This document shows, in pieces, positions 1 through 10,212 of a stretch of 64,000 bases of DNA. The position numbers were made by a program, and so were the translations under genes. How positions within the stretch are numbered: the stretch's first letter is position 1; each line of letters starts with the position of its first letter. The notes beneath the pieces were generated by a model that saw nothing but the letters and a program-made list of their open reading frames with translations, did no database searches and was not told the DNA's origin. The stretch is from Dehalococcoidia bacterium (GTDB lineage Bacteria; Chloroflexota; Dehalococcoidia; Lucifugimonadales; Lucifugimonadaceae). The stretch lies in contig JASLLE010000006.1 of assembly GCA_030747175.1 (NCBI GenBank), positions 1-64,000 of the forward strand, written 5' to 3'.

Positions 1-2
1 AA

Positions 3-1172
3 ATGAAGATCACGGACATCAAGACCTATGTAGTCAAAGTGAGCGACCAGAGCAGCCCCTGGCCCTGGTTGTTCGTCGAGGTCGAGACGGACGAAGGCAT
101 CACCGGCCTCGGGGAAGCCACCGACACTCACGCCGCTCCGGCCCTCATAACGGCCTTCGAGACGATCAAGCCGATGATCGTCGGGGAGGACCCGGCGAAC
201 ATCGAGGAGATCTGGCAGCGCATCTTCCACAGCTTCTCGAACATCAACGGTCGCGGCTTCACCTCACACCTGATCAGCGCCATAGACACCGCCCTCTGGG
301 ACATCAGGGGCAAGGTACTCGGCCAGCCGATATACAACCTGATCGGGGGACCCGTCCGGGACCGCGTGCCGCTCTATACGCACATCCAGGACATCAGGCA
401 GGCAAACGGACTCCAGGATGCTTACGACCAGACGAAACGGGTTATTTCCGAGGGCTACACCGCGATAAAGACAGACCCGTTCAACCTGCAACGCCCGTCC
501 GGGCCGCGTCACTGGGGCGCGGACAAGATCGAACGGCTCGCTCCCGAAGCGATCAGGGAGGCGGTCGACTGGATGGATACCGTCCGCGATGCCGCCGGAC
601 CGGAAGCCGAGTTGATGGTGGACGCGCACGCCCGCTTCGATACGGCGAGCGCTATCGCCGCCGGACAGGCGCTGGAGCACGTCAACCTGATCTGGTACGA
701 GGAACCGGTCCCGCCGCAGAACTACGCCGCCCTCCAGCAAGTCCGAGAGAACACCAGCATCCCGCTCTGCATGGGCGAGCGCCACTTCACCCGCTACGAC
801 TACCTGCCCCTGTTTGAGCATCGGCTTGTTGATTACGTGATGCCGGACATCCTCTGGACCGGCGGCATCTCCGAGATGAAGCGCATCGGCTCCATGGCCG
901 AGGCCTACTACGTCCGGATCGCACCGCACGACGCGATGGGCCCCGTGTCGATCATTTCAGGCTTCCACTGCTCAATGACCATGCCCAATCTCTACCGGCT
1001 GGAGTGCCTCCACACGTGGTTCGACGACTTCGCAAAGATCCTCGATCCGATGTTCCGGTACGAGGGAGACAGCATCCTGCCGACGGATGAACCCGGTCTC
1101 GGTATAGCCCTCAATCACGAGGTGCTGGACCGGTACATCGTCCAGCCAGAAGCGTTCATCAACTTCGGTTGA
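3..1172 (+). CDS. Enolase-superfamily (mandelate racemase/muconate lactonizing-like) dehydratase
   Basis: ORF 389 aa; MKITDIKTYVV N-terminus, ELMVDAH and WYEEPVPP metal-ligand motifs, H/D C-terminal motif IAPHDAMGP. Confidence 0.93.
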   Translation: MKITDIKTYVVKVSDQSSPWPWLFVEVETDEGITGLGEATDTHAAPALITAFETIKPMIVGEDPANIEEIWQRIFHSFSNINGRGFTSHLISAIDTALWDIRGKVLGQPIYNLIGGPVRDRVPLYTHIQDIRQANGLQDAYDQTKRVISEGYTAIKTDPFNLQRPSGPRHWGADKIERLAPEAIREAVDWMDTVRDAAGPEAELMVDAHARFDTASAIAAGQALEHVNLIWYEEPVPPQNYAALQQVRENTSIPLCMGERHFTRYDYLPLFEHRLVDYVMPDILWTGGISEMKRIGSMAEAYYVRIAPHDAMGPVSIISGFHCSMTMPNLYRLECLHTWFDDFAKILDPMFRYEGDSILPTDEPGLGIALNHEVLDRYIVQPEAFINFG

Positions 1173-1229
1173 TGCGCGTCACATCCCTGATCGGATCTTC
1201 ACGAGTCAAGCTAAAACTGGAACAACCCG

Positions 1230-2399
1230 ATGAAAATCACTGACATCAAGACATACATCGTCTCACCGATCCCGGGCAGCCCCTGGGTGTTCGTGGAGGT
1301 GGAGACCGATGAGGGCATAACCGGCCTCGGTGAATGCACTGACTACCGGAGCGGCCCGATGCTGGTCGCAGGCATCGAGGCGGTTAAGGCGATGGTCGTG
1401 GGTGAGGACCCTGCGCACATCGAGGAGATCTGGCAGAGGATCTTCCGCCAGTATTCGTCGCTCAGCGGACGCGGGTTCATCTCGCACCTGATCAGCGGCA
1501 TAGACATAGCGCTCTGGGACATCCGCGGGCAGGTGCTCGGCCAGCCGATCTACAAACTGCTTGGCGGTCCTGTCCGGGACCGCGTGCCGCTCTACACACA
1601 TATCCAGGATCAGTGGTACGACGGCGTCACCATCGACGACGCTGTCGCGGCCGCGAAGCAGACTCTCGCCGACGGCCATGACGCCATAAAGACGGACCCG
1701 TTCAAGTGGCAACGGTCTCTTACGGGAGAGTTCACCGGCGCGGACCGCGTTGAGTACCTGTCGCCGCGCGCTATTGGCGAGGCTATCGACTGGATGGACG
1801 CCGTGCGGGAAGCCGTTGGCCCGGAGACGGAGCTGATGGTGGATGCCCACGGCCGGTTCGATGTGGCGTCGGCGATAGCGGCCGGGAGGGCACTGGAGCA
1901 CGTCAACTTGATCTGGTACGAAGAGCCCGTTCCGCCGGAAAGCTTCAAAGCGCTTCGGCAGGTGCGTGAAAGCACGGACATTCCGATCTGCATGGGCGAG
2001 CGACACTTCACGCGCTACGACTACGTCCCGATGCTTGAAGAGCGCCTGGTTGACTTCATCATGCCGGACATCTCCTGGACCGGCGGCATCTCGGAAATGA
2101 TGCGGATCGCCTCACTGGCCGAGCCGTTCTACGTGCGCATCAGCCCGCACGATGCTCTCGGCCCGGTTTCGATCATGGCCGGGTTCCATTGCTCGATGAC
2201 CATCCCCAACTTCTACCGGCTCGAATGTCTCCACACCAGGTTCCCGGATTTCGCCAAAATCATGGACCCGATGTTTGAGTACGAGGGCAAATGGATCAAC
2301 CCGACGGATCGTCCGGGACTCGGCGTCGCCCTGAACCATGAGACCTTCGACGAGTTCCTCGTGGACCCGGCGAGCGAACATGCCAGGGCGTTCCGCTGA
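1230..2399 (+). CDS. Enolase-superfamily dehydratase, tandem paralog of preceding gene
   Basis: ORF 389 aa; same motifs (ELMVDAHGRFD, WYEEPVPPE, ISPHDALGP); closely similar throughout to ORF 3..1172. Confidence 0.93.
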   Translation: MKITDIKTYIVSPIPGSPWVFVEVETDEGITGLGECTDYRSGPMLVAGIEAVKAMVVGEDPAHIEEIWQRIFRQYSSLSGRGFISHLISGIDIALWDIRGQVLGQPIYKLLGGPVRDRVPLYTHIQDQWYDGVTIDDAVAAAKQTLADGHDAIKTDPFKWQRSLTGEFTGADRVEYLSPRAIGEAIDWMDAVREAVGPETELMVDAHGRFDVASAIAAGRALEHVNLIWYEEPVPPESFKALRQVRESTDIPICMGERHFTRYDYVPMLEERLVDFIMPDISWTGGISEMMRIASLAEPFYVRISPHDALGPVSIMAGFHCSMTIPNFYRLECLHTRFPDFAKIMDPMFEYEGKWINPTDRPGLGVALNHETFDEFLVDPASEHARAFR

Positions 2400-2974
2400 G
2401 CGGGGAAGTCAGGATGTTGGGCCGGGGAGAGGTTCCCACAGGGAAACCCCTGACCTTCCCCGTGCTATCGCGCCCGACGCCGGGCGCGATCCTGGAATAG
2501 ACGCGGGCGATTTCCCCCTCAGAATCAACTTCTCACGAACGATACCCGCTCGAGTGGACACGGAATTTAACGAGGATTTCAATAAGTTGGTTCCTGTCAA
2601 CGCTGCAAGGCATCTCGCGCGGGCGTAGACTCCCCGCCGGAATCGAAACACAACCAACGGATCGATTCCAGATGTAAGATCGACTGACCGGATGCACGGG
2701 AATGATCGACCGTGCGCCCGGCAGCCCCGGAGAATCAGGCACATCGTGCAGGGCGTGACCAGGGCGTCCGATATTTGAGAGGCTTGAAACGGCCAGCAAA
2801 GCAAACCCCGGTCAAAACCTATTAAGCGTCGCAGGGAGACCGAACCGGCGGAAAATCCCACCCCCTGCGCAGTCCGCCAGTGTCCTCTGGCGACTGGCTA
2901 AACTCACCACCACGACAAGCCCCTGGCTTCTGGCCTTCGGCTTCTTCACGATCCTCGGGACGTCCGTATTCTTC

Positions 2975-4687
2975 GTGACGATTCCGATGCTGCTGGGCAG
3001 CGCGGTTGACGACGCCATCAAGCTCGTCGACGAGGGTACGGATTCAGGTGCGGCGCGGGCTGCCCTGCTTGACGCGGCCATCGTGCTCATCGCCGTGAGC
3101 GTGTTGAGGGGCGTATTCGCTTACGGCCAGATGTACGCCGGGGAAGTGCTGGGCCAGACCCTGGCTACGGCGCTTCGGAACCAGTACTACGAAAAACTCC
3201 AGCGCCTGAGCTTCTCGTTCCACGACAACGCCCACACTGGGAACCTGATGTCCCGCGGCATCTCGGATATCGACGGCGTGCGGATGTTCGCCCACACCGG
3301 CATGCTGCGCGTTCTCTATCTGATCCTGCTGCTGGCCGGCAGCGCTTACCTGATGTTGAAGCTGGACTGGCAGCTCGGTCTTCTCACCCTCGCATTCGTG
3401 CCGATCGTCGCTTTCCGGGGCACGATCATGCGGCTGCGTTCACGGAACATCTGGATCCAGATCCAGGAGCAGATGGGCATCGTCAACACGGCCCTCCAGG
3501 AGAACCTGGGTGGCGTCCGTGTTGTCAGATCTTTTGCCGGACAAAAACACGAAGAGAAGAAGTTCGCCACTTCCTCTGAAGAAGTCAGGGGCCTGATGGA
3601 CCAGGCTGCCGAGATTCGAGCATCGAACGGCAGCTTCATGTCTTTCTCGTTACTCGTCGCCTACTCGGTCCTCCTGTGGTTTGGCGGGAGCAAGGTTATT
3701 GACGGCGAAATGAGCGTGGGGGATCTAACGCGTTTCCTGACATTCCTCGGGCTGCTCCAGATGCCGATCAGGATGCTCCCGATGCTCATCAATTCATGGG
3801 CAAGGGCGTCGTCAGGTGGTGCCCGACTGTTTGAGGTTCTTGACCTGGAACTTCCAATCCGGAACAGCCCGAACGCCCGGCCGTTGCGAATCACCGAAGG
3901 CGTGTTGCGCTACGAGGACGTTTCGTTCTCATACGACGACATGCCCGTTATCAAGAACATCAGCTTTGAAGCCAGACCCGGACATACGATCGGAATCGTC
4001 GGTCCTCCCGGCAGCGGCAAAACGACCATCGCCCAGCTCGCGCCGCGCCACTACAACGTGGACTCTGGACGCATCACAATCGATGACCAGGACATCAACG
4101 GAGTGACGCTGGAGTCACTCCGTCAGCGGGTGCGTCTCGTCCAGCAGGACACGTTCCTGTTCAGGGACACGGTCAGCGACAACATCGCTTACGGCGAACC
4201 GGATGCCGAAGAAGGCCGGATCATCGACTCTGCCGAGGACGCCAAGCTGCATCAGCACATCACGGGTATGCCGGAAGGCTACGAATCCATGGTGGGCGAG
4301 CGTGGTGTGTCACTCTCCGGCGGCCAGCGTCAGCGCATGGCGATCGCCCGGGCGATCGTGCTCCAGCCCAAGATTTTCATCTTCGACGACTCAACTTCTG
4401 CGATCGACGCCGCCACGGAACGGTTGATCCGGGAACAGATCGCGCGACGTGCGGCGGACGCCACGACCATCATCATCGCCCACCGTCTGAGCACGCTACT
4501 CAGCGCGGACGAAATCCTCGTCATCGACGAGGGGCGGATCATCGAACGTGGTTCGCATGAAGAGCTGCTGGAGCTCGGCGGTCGATATCGCGAAATGCAC
4601 GATCTGCAGGTACGCCCGACCGACGATCTCAGCGGTGACTGGCTGACGATGGACGACGCTCCAGAACCGACGGGAAGCGACGACTAA
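2975..4687 (+). CDS. ABC exporter, fused TMD-NBD (subunit 1); true N-terminus probably lies upstream of the GTG at 2975
   Basis: Walker A GPPGSGKTT, signature LSGGQRQRMAIARAI, Walker B IFIFDDSTSAID; TAATG overlap with next gene. Confidence 0.92.
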   Translation: MTIPMLLGSAVDDAIKLVDEGTDSGAARAALLDAAIVLIAVSVLRGVFAYGQMYAGEVLGQTLATALRNQYYEKLQRLSFSFHDNAHTGNLMSRGISDIDGVRMFAHTGMLRVLYLILLLAGSAYLMLKLDWQLGLLTLAFVPIVAFRGTIMRLRSRNIWIQIQEQMGIVNTALQENLGGVRVVRSFAGQKHEEKKFATSSEEVRGLMDQAAEIRASNGSFMSFSLLVAYSVLLWFGGSKVIDGEMSVGDLTRFLTFLGLLQMPIRMLPMLINSWARASSGGARLFEVLDLELPIRNSPNARPLRITEGVLRYEDVSFSYDDMPVIKNISFEARPGHTIGIVGPPGSGKTTIAQLAPRHYNVDSGRITIDDQDINGVTLESLRQRVRLVQQDTFLFRDTVSDNIAYGEPDAEEGRIIDSAEDAKLHQHITGMPEGYESMVGERGVSLSGGQRQRMAIARAIVLQPKIFIFDDSTSAIDAATERLIREQIARRAADATTIIIAHRLSTLLSADEILVIDEGRIIERGSHEELLELGGRYREMHDLQVRPTDDLSGDWLTMDDAPEPTGSDD

Positions 4688-6594
4688 TGGCCTCTAACGT
4701 CGGCTCCGGGAAGCGACAGCGCAAGTCCACACTCATGGGCGAGGGGAAGCGTCTGCCTCCGGGCCAGTACCTGGACATGGACGACGTATTCGGACCCTCG
4801 TTCGATGGAGAGGTATTCAAGCGTTTCCTCGGCTTCGTAACGCCCTACAAGGGCAAGGTTGTCATCGGCCTGATCGCCGTGCTGGCCTTCAGCCTCTCGA
4901 CACTCGCCGTCCCGCTCGTCGTCCAGTACGCCGTGGACAACGCGCTCGACATAGGCGGGAGCCGGACCGAACTGGCGTGGGTGACCGGGGTCCTGTTGGG
5001 CGTAGCCGTTATCAACTGGGGATCCAATCACATCCAGCAGGTGGTCGTCGGCCACATGTCGAACGCCATACTGTTCGACCTCCGCCGCGCCATGTTCCAC
5101 CACCTGCAGCGCGTCGGCCTGTCCTTCTCGGACAAGACGGAAGTCGGGGCCGTGATGTCCCGTACCCAGGGCGACACCGGCGCTCTCCAGGAGTTCATGG
5201 AGACGATGGTTCAGGCCCTCGGTGATATAGCGATCCTGGTCGGGATTATCGCCGTTCTCCTGTTCCTTGACGTACGGCTCGCGCTCCTGGTCCTCACCGT
5301 AATCCCGATCATGATGGGACTTCGCCTCGTCTGGCTCCCACGCGCCCGCAAGCGGTTCCTCTACGCACGGGTAACGCAGTCCATCTGCAATGGCGCGCTG
5401 GGGCAGAACGTAAACGGCGTGCGCGTCGTCCAGGGTATGCGCCGTGAGCCGGTGAACCTCGCCCGATACGAGGGCCTGACATCGAACAACCTCAAAGCCG
5501 CCAAAATGGCCGCCACGTTCAGCGCAATCCTGATGCCGATCGTGGAGCTTCTTACGGGCGTCGCATGGGCCATCGTGATAGTGGTCGGAGGTCTCTTCGT
5601 TCTCGACGGCGATATGACCATCGGCACGATGATCGCCTTCCTGATGCTCGTGCGGCAGTTCTTCGACCCCATCCGCAACCTGACGATGCACTACAACGTG
5701 CTGCAACGCGCGATGGCCGCCGGCGAGCGTATTTTCGAGCTACTGGACATCCCGACCGAGGTCGAGGACAAAGAGGGCGCAGAGGATCTCGACGAGATCG
5801 ACGGATCAATCGAGTTTGACCACGTCACGTTTGGTTACAGCCCGGATCACCCGGTCCTTCACGACGTTTCGTTCAGAGTGGAGCCGGGGGAGGTCGTGGC
5901 GCTGGTCGGACCCACGGGCTCCGGCAAGACCAGTATCACCGCGCTCGCCCATCGTTTTTACGATGTCCAGGAGGGAACCGTGAATGTGGGCGGGTACGAC
6001 GTCCGGGACATAACACAGGAGACGCTCGGGCACCACGTGGGGATGGTCCTCCAGGAACCGTTCCTGTTCTCGGAATCGGTTCACGACAACATCCAGTACA
6101 ACACCGCGGGCGCAACCCGCGAGCAGGTGGTCTCGGCGGCGAAGACCGTCGGCGCGCATGACTTCATCGAGAAGCTTTCAGACGGCTATGACACGGTCCT
6201 CGAGGAACGTGGTTCTAACCTGTCGATCGGCCAGCGCCAGCTCATCAGCTTCGCCCGCGCAATCGTGGCGGACACCGAGATCCTCGTCCTTGACGAGGCG
6301 ACGGCCAGCATCGACAGCTACACCGAGCTGATGATCCAGAAGGCGCTGGCGAAGCTGCTCGAAGGCCGGACGGGCGTGATGATCGCCCACCGACTGGCGA
6401 CGATCCGTGGCGCGGACAGGATTATCGTGCTGCAGGACGGGCGCATAGTGGAGATCGGCAACCACGACGAGCTGATGGAAGAGAAGAACCTGTACTTCAA
6501 GCTCTACTCGCTCAACTACTCCTCGTTCGACGACATCCCGGAAGATATCATCCAGGAAGTAGCGGCGTCGGTAGCGGGAGAATCCAGCCGCTAA
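4687..6594 (+). CDS. ABC exporter, fused TMD-NBD (subunit 2)
   Basis: Walker A GPTGSGKTS, signature LSIGQRQLISFARAI, Walker B ILVLDEATASID; overlaps preceding stop by one base. Confidence 0.93.
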   Translation: MASNVGSGKRQRKSTLMGEGKRLPPGQYLDMDDVFGPSFDGEVFKRFLGFVTPYKGKVVIGLIAVLAFSLSTLAVPLVVQYAVDNALDIGGSRTELAWVTGVLLGVAVINWGSNHIQQVVVGHMSNAILFDLRRAMFHHLQRVGLSFSDKTEVGAVMSRTQGDTGALQEFMETMVQALGDIAILVGIIAVLLFLDVRLALLVLTVIPIMMGLRLVWLPRARKRFLYARVTQSICNGALGQNVNGVRVVQGMRREPVNLARYEGLTSNNLKAAKMAATFSAILMPIVELLTGVAWAIVIVVGGLFVLDGDMTIGTMIAFLMLVRQFFDPIRNLTMHYNVLQRAMAAGERIFELLDIPTEVEDKEGAEDLDEIDGSIEFDHVTFGYSPDHPVLHDVSFRVEPGEVVALVGPTGSGKTSITALAHRFYDVQEGTVNVGGYDVRDITQETLGHHVGMVLQEPFLFSESVHDNIQYNTAGATREQVVSAAKTVGAHDFIEKLSDGYDTVLEERGSNLSIGQRQLISFARAIVADTEILVLDEATASIDSYTELMIQKALAKLLEGRTGVMIAHRLATIRGADRIIVLQDGRIVEIGNHDELMEEKNLYFKLYSLNYSSFDDIPEDIIQEVAASVAGESSR

Positions 6595-6604
6595 AGGCAC
6601 AGAA

Positions 6605-6815
6605 AGAACGTCTGGGCGTATCGCCTCACCCCGCGGGCGTATTGCCATACGCCCCTACAAAAGCGTCGACGCTGGATCACTCCCTTCTCCCAGCGGGAGA
6701 AGGTGCAGAGCCTGTCCTGAGCCCGACGAAGGAATGAGGGAGAAGTCGCTCAGCCCGAATCGATCAAAGGCGGCCGTAATTCCAACGCGTCCCCCTCTCC
6801 CGGTGGGAGGGGCCA
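6605..6815. repeat. Intergenic block of short palindromic repeats
   Basis: GGGCGTAT-TGCC-ATACGCCCCTACAA at 6635-6660; cttctcccagcgggagaag; cctgtcctgagcccgacgaagga; cccctctcccggtgggaggggc. Near-identical copies elsewhere in the window. Confidence 0.8.
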
Positions 6816-6858
6816 GGATGAAGGAGTTTCAACCGTGACGACACAGTCGTCACACTCC

Positions 6859-7959
6859 CTACAGAAGCGTCCCCTGGGATGACGCGTCGCCGAGTCTGCC
6901 CGGTGGCACGCCCGCATGCACAGAGCCTTCTGGAGTCACCCGCCGTCCTCCCGGGGTCCTGATAATGAACCCCAGCTTGAGCAGGAAGGGCTCGACCACG
7001 TCCTCAAGCGTCTGTGGCTCCTCGTTGACCGTGGCCGCAATCGCCGCAATACCCGCCGGTCCGCCTCGATACTGGTGCGCCAGCGTCGTCAGGTACAGCC
7101 TGTCAAGCCGGTCAAGCCCTAACCCGTCAACGCCTTCCATGTCGAGCGCCGCCGCTGCAACGTCCCGGTCGAGCCGTCCATCGGCCTCGACCTGTGCGAA
7201 GTCACGGACGCGCCGCAGGAGACGATTCGCCACCCGGGGCGTACCCCGAGAACGCCGTGCGATCTCCGCCGAGCCCGGCTCGTCCGTTTCCACGCCCAGG
7301 ATGCCGGCCGACCTCTTGACCACGGAGGTCAACTCTTCGTCCGAGTAGTACTCCATGTGATAGACCATGCCGAAGCGATCCCGTAGCGGCGAACTGAGCA
7401 GACCGGCACGGGTCGTCGCCCCCACGAGCGTGAACGGTTGGAGCGGGAAGCTCAGGGTTTTCGCATAAGCGCCGGCGCCCGTCACGAAATCGACGCGATA
7501 GTCCTCCATAGCCGAGTACAGGTACTCCTCGACGGCGCTCGAAAGCCGGTGGATCTCGTCGATAAACAGGACTGCTCCGGCTTCAAGATTGGACAGGAGC
7601 CCCACCATGTCAGCCGGGCGTTCGAGCGCCGGGCCCGAGGTGTGCTCGAGCCTGACGTTCATCTCACGAGCGATGATGTGGGCGAGGGTGGTCTTGCCGA
7701 GTCCCGGCGGCCCGTGGAACAGAACGTGATCGACCGGTTCCCCGCGATTCACGGCCGCTTTGACCGCGATCTTGAGGCTGTGCATCACGTTGCCCTGGCC
7801 GACATACTCCCCGAAATCACGCGGCCTTAGCTGGAGAATCGCCTGATCTTCAGACCCGGCGCGCTCTCCGGCCACGATACGCAACTCGGCGTCCGCCGCT
7901 TGCTCGGCCTCGTCTCCGTGGTCGTCTTCGCCGCCCAGGGTGACCTTCTGTCTGGCCAA
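6859..7959 (-). CDS. ruvB: Holliday junction branch migration DNA helicase RuvB
   Basis: LRPRDFGEYVGQ, GPPGLGKTTLAHIIA, DEIHRLSSAVEEYLYSAMEDY, GATTRAGLLSSPLRDRFG. Confidence 0.97.
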   Translation of the reverse strand: MARQKVTLGGEDDHGDEAEQAADAELRIVAGERAGSEDQAILQLRPRDFGEYVGQGNVMHSLKIAVKAAVNRGEPVDHVLFHGPPGLGKTTLAHIIAREMNVRLEHTSGPALERPADMVGLLSNLEAGAVLFIDEIHRLSSAVEEYLYSAMEDYRVDFVTGAGAYAKTLSFPLQPFTLVGATTRAGLLSSPLRDRFGMVYHMEYYSDEELTSVVKRSAGILGVETDEPGSAEIARRSRGTPRVANRLLRRVRDFAQVEADGRLDRDVAAAALDMEGVDGLGLDRLDRLYLTTLAHQYRGGPAGIAAIAATVNEEPQTLEDVVEPFLLKLGFIIRTPGGRRVTPEGSVHAGVPPGRLGDASSQGTLL

Positions 7960-8011
7960 AGCTCCTACCTCTCAGGAGATCAGATCGCTGGCTGCGGACA
8001 CCGTCCCGCCC

Positions 8012-8656
8012 CTAACCCGCTATGGCCTGCGCCTTGAAAATCTCTCGGATCAACTCTTCCGGCGCCCCTGCGAGCTCCGGGTCTGCCACGAGCGCCTCGT
8101 CCACCTCGCGCTCCGCTTCCGGTTGCCGGTACCCGAGGTTCACGAGAACTTCGATCGCTTCGTCCCGTCCGGTTCCCGCGCCCACCGCCGGCTGGACCGG
8201 GGCGTCATAACCCTCGTCCCGGAGCATGGCGGTCTCGATCACCTTCCCTTTGAGCGTGGCGATTATCTTCTGGGCCGCACGGGCGCCGATTCCCGGCATC
8301 CGCTGCAGCACGCGCACATCCTCGGCCTCTATCGCCTGGGCGATGGTCGATACGGAAAATATCATCGCCTTTGCCGCACGAACCGGCCCGAGACCCTCAA
8401 CCTGTATCAACTGCTCGAAAAAAGCGCGCTCATGCCCGCGCTGGAACCCGACGAGGACCGGCTTCGGCTGCCGGTCCGTCACGTGGTAGTACACCTCGAG
8501 GCCCAGTTCGTCGCCGACGACCACCGGGCGGGCGGACAGCGCGCTCATCACGAACTGCGGAACGACGATCTGGTAGCCAACACCGGCGGCGTTGATCACG
8601 ACCGTCTCCGTCGACCTGTCGAACCGGTGGACTTTGCCTTCGATGAAACTGATCAA
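8012..8656 (-). CDS. ruvA: Holliday junction branch migration protein RuvA
   Basis: MISFIEGKV N-terminus, HhH motifs VEGLGPVRAAKAM and MPGIGARAAQKII, C-terminal domain III. Confidence 0.95.
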   Translation of the reverse strand: MISFIEGKVHRFDRSTETVVINAAGVGYQIVVPQFVMSALSARPVVVGDELGLEVYYHVTDRQPKPVLVGFQRGHERAFFEQLIQVEGLGPVRAAKAMIFSVSTIAQAIEAEDVRVLQRMPGIGARAAQKIIATLKGKVIETAMLRDEGYDAPVQPAVGAGTGRDEAIEVLVNLGYRQPEAEREVDEALVADPELAGAPEELIREIFKAQAIAG

Positions 8657-8720
8657 AATTCTGGCCCCGCTATGCCAATGCCCGGGTTTCCGGAAACCGG
8701 ATGAGTACCCTGTTGCCGGT

Positions 8721-9212
8721 TTAAGAAGCGTTCGCCACCGGACTGTCGGACATCATGGCATGACAGATTGCTATGGAGAACGCATCTGCAACGTGTTCGT
8801 TGTCGATCCCGGGCAACCTGAGGTGCACGGCCACCGCCCGCTGGACCTGTTCCTTGTCCGCGCGACCTGAACCCGTTACGAGGTTCTTGGCCCGGGTCGG
8901 CTCGTAATGGAATACAGGAATGCCCGCTTCGCCCGCCGCAAGAACGGCAACTCCGCGCGCATGACCCATGATGATCGCAGTCTTGAGGTTGCGGTATCGA
9001 ACATGCAGGTCTTCGACCGCCATCACGTTCGGCTTGTGCTCCTCGATGACCTCGCGAATGTCCTGGTGAATCGCTTTGAGCCTGAACTCCAGCGCATCGG
9101 AGGCTTTGGTCTTGGAAAAACCGCCCTCGACCGCCACGTGCGACCGCCCTTTTACGTCGATTACACCGTATCCGGTGGTAACGAGTCCGGGATCTACGCC
9201 GATGATTCGCAT
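8721..9212 (-). CDS. ruvC: Crossover junction endodeoxyribonuclease RuvC (ATG at 9212; longer ORF to 9494 is an unsupported extension)
   Basis: MRIIGVDPGLVTTGYGVID, AVEDLH, HVADAFSIAICH. Confidence 0.94.
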   Translation of the reverse strand: MRIIGVDPGLVTTGYGVIDVKGRSHVAVEGGFSKTKASDALEFRLKAIHQDIREVIEEHKPNVMAVEDLHVRYRNLKTAIIMGHARGVAVLAAGEAGIPVFHYEPTRAKNLVTGSGRADKEQVQRAVAVHLRLPGIDNEHVADAFSIAICHAMMSDSPVANAS

Positions 9213-9455
9213 GTGTGGACGTGTGCCTGGTGCTCTTCGGGAAGCGGATGCGAATCGCGAGAATCGCAGGGCCGGGGACCAGCCGCGCGCGCGGTGGACA
9301 CAGCAATATTCCCCTTTGCCCGCGTGAGGTGTCAACGCGCCCCCGTCGCTTTGTCGCGCTATGATCTTGGCCGCAAAGAAACAAACGGGCCCGGGTCTTC
9401 CCTGAGATCGGCCCGCCGACGTACGCCACAGGCTCGAAGAAACAGAAGAGGAAAC

Positions 9456-10148
9456 ATGGCCGAACCCGAATCGATAATGGTGGTCACCCCGCACCCCGAC
9501 GACTCTGAGTCAGCAGCGGGCGGGACGATCGCCAGATGGTGCGCCGAGGGCAAGAAAGTGACCCTCGTCGTATGCACGAACGGTGATAAGGGGACCAGCG
9601 ATCGATCGATGAAACCGGCTGATCTTGTCAAGATACGTGAGAAGGAAACACTTGAAGCGGCCCGCGTTTACGGTCTGGCAGGCGTCGAGTTCCTCAGATT
9701 TCCTGACCAGGGTCTTGAAGACACCGACGAGTTTCGAGAACGGCTCGTGTGGGCGATACGCACGCACAAGCCGGACCTCCTTATGTGCATCGACCCCGGA
9801 CGGCCCTACATCCGCCACCGTGACCACTACTACTCTGGCCGTGTGACGCTGGATGCCGTATTCCCGTACTCCCGGGACCACCTTGCGTACCCGGAGCACC
9901 TTGAGAACGGGCTTGAACCACACAAGATCGAAGAGATATGGCTGTTCAGGCCGCAAGAACCGAACATCTATGTAGATGTCACCGACTACTTTGAGACCCG
10001 TCAGAACGCATTGCACTCACACCTCAGCCAGGTCGGGGCAAGAGACCCGGAACGTGACGAACGCTCCCGCAAGCGACTGGCCGAGACCGGCGAAAAGAAC
10101 GGTATGGGGTTAGCGGAGTCGTTCATGAAGATCGAGATGTTCAGGTAG
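9456..10148 (+). CDS. PIG-L/LmbE family deacetylase
   Basis: MVVTPHPDDSE zinc motif; ORF track begins at 8907 but homology starts at ATG 9456. Confidence 0.88.
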   Translation: MAEPESIMVVTPHPDDSESAAGGTIARWCAEGKKVTLVVCTNGDKGTSDRSMKPADLVKIREKETLEAARVYGLAGVEFLRFPDQGLEDTDEFRERLVWAIRTHKPDLLMCIDPGRPYIRHRDHYYSGRVTLDAVFPYSRDHLAYPEHLENGLEPHKIEEIWLFRPQEPNIYVDVTDYFETRQNALHSHLSQVGARDPERDERSRKRLAETGEKNGMGLAESFMKIEMFR

Positions 10149-10212
10149 ATCTATTTCGGGAGAACCAACCGGAAATATCAGAGAATCGATTGCCGAGTCA
10201 GGACCGAACGCG

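Noticed and set aside
4684-5706. Long minus-strand ORF (340 aa) antisense to ABC exporter subunit 2
   Set aside because: Shadow ORF typical of high-GC DNA; composition His/Asp/Glu/Arg-rich with no recognisable family, whereas the + strand has all ABC motifs.
8907-9455. N-terminal extension of the PIG-L ORF
   Set aside because: It is antisense to ruvC; PIG-L homology begins at ATG 9456.
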